Below are positions 57,774-64,000 of a stretch of DNA of 64,000 nt, piece by piece. This DNA is from Persicaria tinctoria. Taxonomy: Eukaryota; Streptophyta; Magnoliopsida; Caryophyllales; Polygonaceae. The stretch's first letter is position 1, and each line of letters opens with the position of its first letter. Under the pieces are notes generated by a model. The model did not search any database, was not told the DNA's origin, and saw nothing but the letters and a program-made list of their open reading frames with translations. Both the position numbers and the translations under genes were made by a program. The DNA lies in contig JBANSL010000019.1 in assembly GCA_037127255.1 (NCBI GenBank), positions 10,997,001 through 11,061,000 of the forward strand. The letters run 5' to 3'.

Positions 57774-60700
57774 ATGTCATCCGACGAAGAAGATGGAGGG
57801 GCATCAGAATTTCTTCATCCAGCTTTTTCTCAGATTACGTTCCACCCCAGGTTTGTCTATTTTTGATATTTTTGTGAGAGTTGGTAGGTAGAGTATGTAA
57901 TGTCGACTCTAGGAGCTTTGAAATTTTTCTCGGATTACGGAATATGGAATGAGTAATTTGGGGACTTTAGCAAATAGTTAGTTATCTGGTTATCTTGAAT
58001 AAACTAGAAGGAATAAGATTGTTTGTATCGCCAATTTGTAAGTATTGGGTGGCATTATTTGTGTAGGCCAATCATATTCCAATTCCCTCCAGTGGGTCAG
58101 ACGGGTCAGGGAATTATCCTGACTTCACATGTGTTTTCGACTCCGGTTATCATACATGGCCAGACCGTGAAGCTATGATAAAAAAGTGTCGTGAAGTGGC
58201 AACGGGGTATAATATGGTGCTTACTATAAAGAGGTCATGGGGTGTTGGCGGTGGGCGCCTTGGACGAGTTCTGCTCGCTTGCGAGCAATATGGTAAAAAG
58301 CGGAAAAAACCTGAAATGACGAATAACGAAGGTGGCGTGAGACGCCACCGTGCAAGGAGTAAGATCTCGGGGTGTCCGTTTGCCTTATACGGGTATGAGA
58401 TCCATGGAGGGCGGTGGAGATTACATGTTCAACACGGGATACACACCCACACTCTGCCAGACAGCTTGGAAGGGCATGCGTATGCTGGGCGACTCACAGA
58501 AACTAGCTATCAGGAAGTTAAGAAGCTATCAGAGACTGGGACTATGCCAAAGCCGATCTTAATGGGATTCCTTTTGGAAGATGAAAACACACCCACGTCA
58601 AGGCGACATATATATAATGCTCGCGCAAAGATGAGGAAGGAAGCACGAGGATCTAGGTCGGTAACCCAACACATCCTCAAGTTGCTATCGGATAGTGGTT
58701 ACTACGTCGACGCACGGAGGATGCCTGGGAATGAAGATGTGATGAGTGACTTGTTTCTAGCCCATCTGGAATCAAGACATTTGTTGGAGTTGTTTCCATA
58801 TGTGGTTATCCTAGATAGCACCTATATGACGAACAAGTAAGTGAATTTAGACATTTAGTGTGTATGCAATGTCACTATATATGCTATTAGGACAGGTTAC
58901 AATTTCGAATAATTTGTCTTATTTTTTAAGGTATGGAATGCCGTTGCTGGAGATTGTCGGTTTTACATGCACAGGGATGACCTTTAACATTGCTTTTGCA
59001 TTCATGCGGAATGAGAATGAAGATAGCTACTCTTGGGCGCTGTCCCAGCTAATGCACCTATATGACAATAAATGTCCAGAGTTGTTTGTGACCGACCGAG
59101 AGTTGGGTCTCATCAATGCATTGGAAAATGTATTCCCCAATGTGAAACATACTTTATGTTGGGTGCATATAAGTAGAAAATGTGAAGAAGCTGCGCTGAA
59201 GCATACTGGATGTCTAATAGCACAGCAGGAGTTCAAGTCTGACTGTTGGGAATTGTTCAATTCAAAGACGGAGGAAACGTACGAGGGTCGTTGAAGGGGA
59301 ATGTATGGAAAGTGGAGTGCAACACCTCAACTCATGGGCTACTTGGACAGTGTGTGGCTACAAAAGCACAAGAAGCGCATCATTAGAGCTTGGACAGATA
59401 CTGTACATCATTTTGGTACAAGGACTACAAATAGGTAAATATTCTGGTCACAACATTATGGTGAATATATTAGTTTGCCTTGCAGTTCGTCCTATCACCA
59501 CTCTAGTTTTCACACTCAGGGTGGAAAGTTCGCATGCTGTGCTGAAGAAGGTCCTAAATTCGACCATTGGAGGCTTCGATGCAGTTGTGAAAGCGATCGA
59601 CCTTGTCATGCTTGACCAAATTCACGCATTGAAAGGTTCGGTGGAGATTGATCGTTTTAGGCCTCTAGTCGACATACAAGAAGAGGAGATATTCAGTGGC
59701 CTTATTGGGAAAGATTCTAAACTCTGCTTCGAACACTTGGAAAGCATAGTAAACAGGGTCAAGGCAAAGAAGCACGAGCTGGATTGTTCTGATAGGTGGT
59801 GGCGTGATTGCTACGGACTGCCATGTGCACATGATATCCAATGGTGTCTCGATAACAAAACTCCAATCATGCCCGGTCACATTCACAAGTTCTGGAAACA
59901 GTTGGAGTGGAAAGGGGTTGATATCGAGAGGTCAGATGATCACATCCCACTGTCATTAGCCGATGTGAAATTTCGTGAGATGATGATGAAGTATGAGAGT
60001 GGTCAACTCGACCAAGACACCCTTTGGAGAGTTACTACAGCATACACGGACGCCTCCAACCCCGGTGCTTCAACATTGAAGGAACCAAGTTACGAACCTA
60101 CAAAAGGAAGGCCTAGAAAGAACCCATGTGGAAGAATCCGTTCGAGTTGGGAGAAGACTCAATCAGACTTCCTCAAGGTGCAGAATAGGCTCTCATCTAG
60201 CGGCTCTAGAGGTCGTGGGTCACGTGGTCGTGGACAGAGTGGCTCTGGAAGTGGTCGAGGTCGGAGTGAGGTTTCATCGGGAAGTGTTAGTTTCACGGGG
60301 GCCTTCGAGGAGAATGTGGCTAGTCGATCAAAAACCTCTGGACCTTATTTACAAAGATTTCAATTGGGGCCATGACAATGTTGATGAGTTCATGATGCCT
60401 TATGTTTCACGGGTTACGGATGTCGAAAGAGATGGCCACTGTGGATATCGAGCCCTTGCCGAACACCTAGGTATCGGGCAGCATGCTTTCACTCAAATAC
60501 GGTGGGCTCTAGCAGAAGAGCTTGAAAGGAATTATTCTATTTACACACTGGCAAGTTTGGCAACCCCATTAGATGAAGTGATCTACAATTGCAACTACAC
60601 GGGCCTGGAAGGATGCCTCCCACGCTACTGGATGGAGATGCCAATGATCGGTTTAACGTTTGCGACATTGTATCAAGTGGTCGTTGTTCTTCTTTCTTGG

Positions 60701-61050
60701 AGCGGACCTCACACATGTTTGCCGATGATTGCAAGCTCACACAGTGAAAGCCCCCCAACTAAAGAGTACACGTTAGCGCTCGTCGGGAATCGTAACCATT
60801 TTGTTCCGGTAACTGCAATCATCGTCTACTGTATGTTGGATCGTTTGGTTATTTTCTATAAACATCATGTAACCATCTTCCATATTTCTGACAGGTTTGG
60901 TTGCGTCCTGGAGCTCCTATGCCCCCCATAACACTTGAGTGGCACAAATTTCATCATCCGAGTGTGAATGGATTTGACCAACCTTTTCTTGCAAGGATAC
61001 AAATGTATCGAAATTACCGTGATCGATTGCGACATCCCCTACTGTTCTAG
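57774..61050 (+). pseudogene. Mutator-like (MULE) transposase with C-terminal OTU-like protease domain
   Basis: Exons by frame: 57774-57850, 58093-58836, 58931-59434, 59520-60808, 60895-61050. The N-terminal FAR1/MuDR-type zinc part includes GSGNYPDFTCVFDSGYHTWP and SKISGCPFALYGYE. The transposase core has VVILDSTYMTNKYG and ELFVTDRELGLINALENVFP with CWVHI, giving two visible catalytic Asp. A SWIM-like end reads CYGLPCAHDI, followed by a G/S/R-rich linker. The OTU-like domain has DGHCGYRALAEHLG (Asp-Gly-x-Cys nucleophile) and GNRNHFVPVWLRPG (His). Damage: an in-frame TGA at 59292-59294, and a one-base frameshift near 60300-60375 before the OTU domain. Otherwise long open frames remain, so inactivation seems recent. 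It converges on the plant-mobile-domain gene. Confidence 0.88.
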
Positions 61051-61625
61051 TACTTGTATCCTGTACTTCGTAATGTGAATGCAGTAGCTTCATGCAGCTG
61101 GGAAAAGTTCAGATGTTTCCATGTCTAAATATCAACATTTCCCTATTTATAATGTATATGTGCACTCTAAATGCAGTAGAATGTATATCTGTGTGTTTTG
61201 TATGGAGAAGGATTAGAATGAAATGTATTAATATGAAAAAGAAAGAAAACAACAAACACCGTAAAATATCAATCATGGAATTTCTTTCATTCACTATTAT
61301 GAAAGTTAAAAAAGTTGCATATAAAAAGAAAGAAAAAAAATCCATTAGCATATATATGAGTATCAAGGTTGATCATACGTAAATTAAAAGACTACACATA
61401 ATACCTGCTATTTATACACCATATTGGGTATATGGAAAATATGTCAAGACCATTACAGTGGCATATACACACAAAATTTCAAAATGTCTAATGACATCAG
61501 TTCAGAGAATGTAGCAGATTGTCGATACAGATAACAAAATGGGCTGAATATGAGAATGTTGTGGCAATATGTTCAGAGTGGACAACCAGAAGTTCAGTGG
61601 GGGATAACTACTACAAATACTACGT
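61051..61625. other. Space between the convergent MULE and PMD genes
   Basis: AT-rich; a 96-codon Lys/Ile-rich frame (61092-61382) is unlikely to be real. Shared 3' flank. Confidence 0.5.
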
Positions 61626-63862
61626 TTATTGATCACCACCATAGGCATAAAAGTCGTTTATCACTCGCGTCTGGTCATCCACAGTCATGACCACTCCTCT
61701 CCTTGCGAAAGCGCGTATCTGGCCCAACAACCTTTGAACTCGCTGCATGTCACAATACACTCGATCACATTAGCAATGGCAGAAAATAATACAAGAGCGT
61801 AGTATTTTTTTTCTACGTCAAATAACACGACATACTCGCTCTAGGTTCAACGCAAGCTGCGGAGGCGGTGGAGGGGGTGTTGATGTACGTAAAATACACG
61901 GATGTGTGTGCTGATGGAACCAATCTCTATAGCCCTCCTCTACCTCCCAGGGATCGTGAACACGGGGAAGCTCCAATATAGGATGGAGGTTCTGGTGCCT
62001 TTGAGCCCACTTGTTGTTATCCAAATGGAAAATAGCTTCATATCTTTTCAACTTATCCCTTCGAATGCAGTGGGTGGGTCTGATCGGCAAGTCAGGCACA
62101 CCTTGAACTCTACCGAATTGGCGCACAACCCTATCGGGCATATATGGCTCCTCCTCACCTAGAAATTGGATCGTCCCATGATAGGTTGAGAGGCAAAAAC
62201 TTCCCTCGAAATCAAGGTACCCAAATGGCATCCATTCAACCTGCACATACAATTCTTAAATAAACCTATTGCAAAGACACCAGTAAACCTGTTGAAAGGA
62301 ATTATTCTACTTACATCTTCTGCTCGAAACTCATCTAATTGCTTCCTTATCTCCATCAACCTGTCTATAGTCCTCTTTGGAGTAGAGGGAGATGCATACC
62401 GTGCTGCGTATCTCATATCTTTCTGCATCACCGTGTCTGTGACTAGATGACCACGGAAGACAGGGAAGTAGCTCCATATCCAACTCTACATAGATAAGGA
62501 ATTTCATATTTGGGTAACTGTTATCTGGATGGAATTTCAGGAGCAATGGAATAGGATGATTCATTTTTAATGTAGAAAACAACTTATTTTTTTAAACATA
62601 TCCTAAAAATTGTATTCTAAAATCAGAACAAACAAAAAACCTAAACTTATAATCTACATTAGAAATTGTTATCTGATATGTTTGTGCAGATTTCGATCAC
62701 TAAATCAAAATTTCGATCAAGTTTTAAACCATATTTACAAACTCATTACCTGAAATGTTTATGTAGATTTATGACTTATAAATACACAGAACAAATTGTT
62801 ACCTGAAGGAGTAGTGTGCACCCATCCATCCCAGCTGCTGCGGAGTGAGATGCCTCTCCTAATCCGCGGTACAAGCAAGCCAGAACACCTGTTCCCCAAG
62901 CATACTTAGCTGTGCGACTATGGTCACATAGAAGGCCCATCAGTCGATGATGCTTCACCCGTTGGGTCGATTTGTCGATAAATAAGGTGCAACCCAACAG
63001 AGTCATCAAATAACCGGAGGCGATGTGATCCATCGGCGCATCTTGGTCAATCATCTCAGCCAACTTCTTATCCAAATCTTTTAACTTTATCCCCCCGCAC
63101 TTCTGATAATCGTCCAGCTCCTCAGCAGTCCATCCAAACATGTTTGTAATTTTCTCTATCAAGTCAGCATCTTCCCAACTTATAGCAAGGGCGTCCCCAT
63201 CAATTGGTAATCCCAATAGACACACAACATCATGCAATGTGATAGTAATCTCACCCCAATCGAAATGGAAAGAATTCGTTTCGGGGTGCCATTTTTCTAC
63301 AAAACTAGAGATGAGCACGTGATCTACCCCATCCCATTGAAGATCTCTAAGAGATGTGATCCCACTGCGAAATGCCTCATCGAACCATGTGCGTGGACCA
63401 TAACAAATTTTCTTATCCAATTTCTTAATCCACTTTCCTCGTCGGTGGATCTTTAGAATCCTTTCCATCGCTTTCTGGAAAATTATAAATGTACTTCAGA
63501 TGAATGCATAATATATATTTTCAAAACAAAAATTAATCTTAAACCTAATTACTAAAGTTCAATACCTCCTCGCCTGCCCAAACCTTCCGAGCGATGTGTG
63601 TGGAGTAGTTCAAAAGGAGTCCGAGATTACTTGGACCTCCTGGAAACCCCTCCGCGGGTGCTACATCCTCGGATCCCTGGACAGCCTCCTCTGCCACCGG
63701 ACCCGCATCCCTGGGCATTGGGACTGCATCCTCGACCAATGAGGCTGCCTCGTCAGCCTCTTGGATTGGTTGCTGGGGGGCCGACTCCTCATCCATCGGG
63801 TTAACCTGTTCAGCCGACTCCTCATCCATCGGGTTAACCTGTTCAGCTGACTCCTCATCCAT
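61626..63862 (-). CDS. Plant mobile domain (MAIN-like) protein
   Basis: Exons on the minus strand: 63862-63566, 63474-62803, 62485-62315, 62240-61836, 61742-61626. All junctions are GT-AG with phase 0, giving 553 residues. Residues 1-75 are acidic and begin with copies of an 11-residue repeat (NPMDEESAEQV). The plant mobile domain follows: IARKVWAGEEKAMERI, WFDEAFRSGITSLRDLQWDG, SFVEKWHPETNSFHFDWGEI, TITLHDVVCLLGLPIDGDAL, then VEWMPFGYLDFEGSF, VVRQFGRVQGVPDLP and RWxDWF-like GYRDWFHQHTHP. MAIN/MAIL1 proteins of this family act in the nucleus in silencing and transcription; others are carried by MULE and Ty3 elements. The start at 63862 follows an in-frame TAG (63872-63874); the same frame is open upstream to the window edge, so the ancestral protein was longer. 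Confidence 0.85.
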
Positions 63863-63879
63863 CGGGTTAACCTATTCAG
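63781..63879. repeat. 33-bp tandem repeat in the PMD gene, three units
   Basis: Units at 63781-63813, 63814-63846 and 63847-63879, almost identical, encode an 11-residue acidic repeat on the minus strand. The third unit carries CTATT instead of CTGTT, turning a Gln codon into TAG. Confidence 0.93.
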
Positions 63880-64000
63880 CCGACTCAGATAAGGCAGTTG
63901 ACTCCTCTGCAATCAGGACCTCATGTCGAGTAACGGTCGGTGACTCAAACGTGAAAGACTGAGGAGCCGCTATAAGGTCTTGTACCATGTCTAGACTTTC
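63863..64000 (-). pseudogene. Upstream open frame of the PMD gene, cut off by a stop
   Basis: From the window edge the minus strand is open in the PMD frame (SLDMVQDLIAAPQSFTFESP, then HEVLIAEESTALSESAE) until TAG at 63872-63874. It is acidic like the repeat region, so it was probably part of the same first exon before a CAG-to-TAG change. The 5' end is beyond the window. Confidence 0.6.

Noticed and set aside
60128..60375. Separate gene starting at 60128 for the OTU domain
   Set aside because: The first 80 codons of that frame overlap the G/S/R linker of the transposase in another frame and look non-natural; a frameshift in one gene explains it better.

Overview
This is a repeat-rich, AT-rich stretch of a plant nuclear genome. 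The evidence is spliced genes with GT-AG introns, a thylakoid-lumen PsbP-like gene, plant-type transposable elements of many classes, and TTTAGGG-type telomere-like blocks. The gene set and intron style fit a eudicot. Two 2-oxoglutarate oxygenases of the D4H/ACC-oxidase-homolog type would suit an asterid, but I cannot name the species.

Five genes look real. (1) A plastid hotdog acyl-ACP thioesterase of the ALT/MKS2 type lies at 10720-12118 (+). (2) A 2-oxoglutarate/Fe(II) oxygenase lies at 35420-37228 (-). (3) PPD4, a PsbP-domain thylakoid lumen protein with nine exons, lies at 48017-49572 (+). (4) A second oxygenase, paralogous to the first and of the same length (362 aa), lies at 50283-54750 (-); its first intron has grown to 3.3 kb by insertion of small transposons. 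(5) A plant-mobile-domain protein lies at 61626-63862 (-). It sits tail-to-tail with a damaged Mutator-type transposase gene carrying an OTU cysteine-protease-like domain (57774-61050, +). Exon boundaries were placed by hand from reading frame, splice consensus and family knowledge.

The rest is mostly mobile DNA, and several elements can be delimited to the base. They are: a CACTA 3' end (to 1739); a hAT-type element with 8-bp TSD (2897-3423); a non-coding LTR retrotransposon on the minus strand with TSD ATTAT (3487-10224) with another hAT element nested in it (8937-9669); a Mutator-like long-TIR element carrying GC-rich fragments (12658-15364); a third hAT element (16566-17063); a full-length LINE with a 17-bp perfect TSD and one nonsense codon in ORF2 (18508-24954); a non-autonomous CACTA element with captured exons (29092-33310); a second long-TIR element (about 37667-41131); Tourist and Stowaway MITEs; a foldback element; and several tRNA-related SINE-like repeats.

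Other structure includes a 3-kb degenerate tandem array (about 42150-45110) with telomere-like blocks inside it, a GTCAGCA-rich array (39300-39950), a stretch saturated with TTTCAGCAAC motifs (33760-34780), host gene fragments (DUF3475, OTU1) flanking the CACTA element, and a perfect 26-bp hairpin within that element. The most interesting unit is the right end: an OTU-bearing MULE transposase gene convergent with a plant-mobile-domain gene, which may be one two-gene element.
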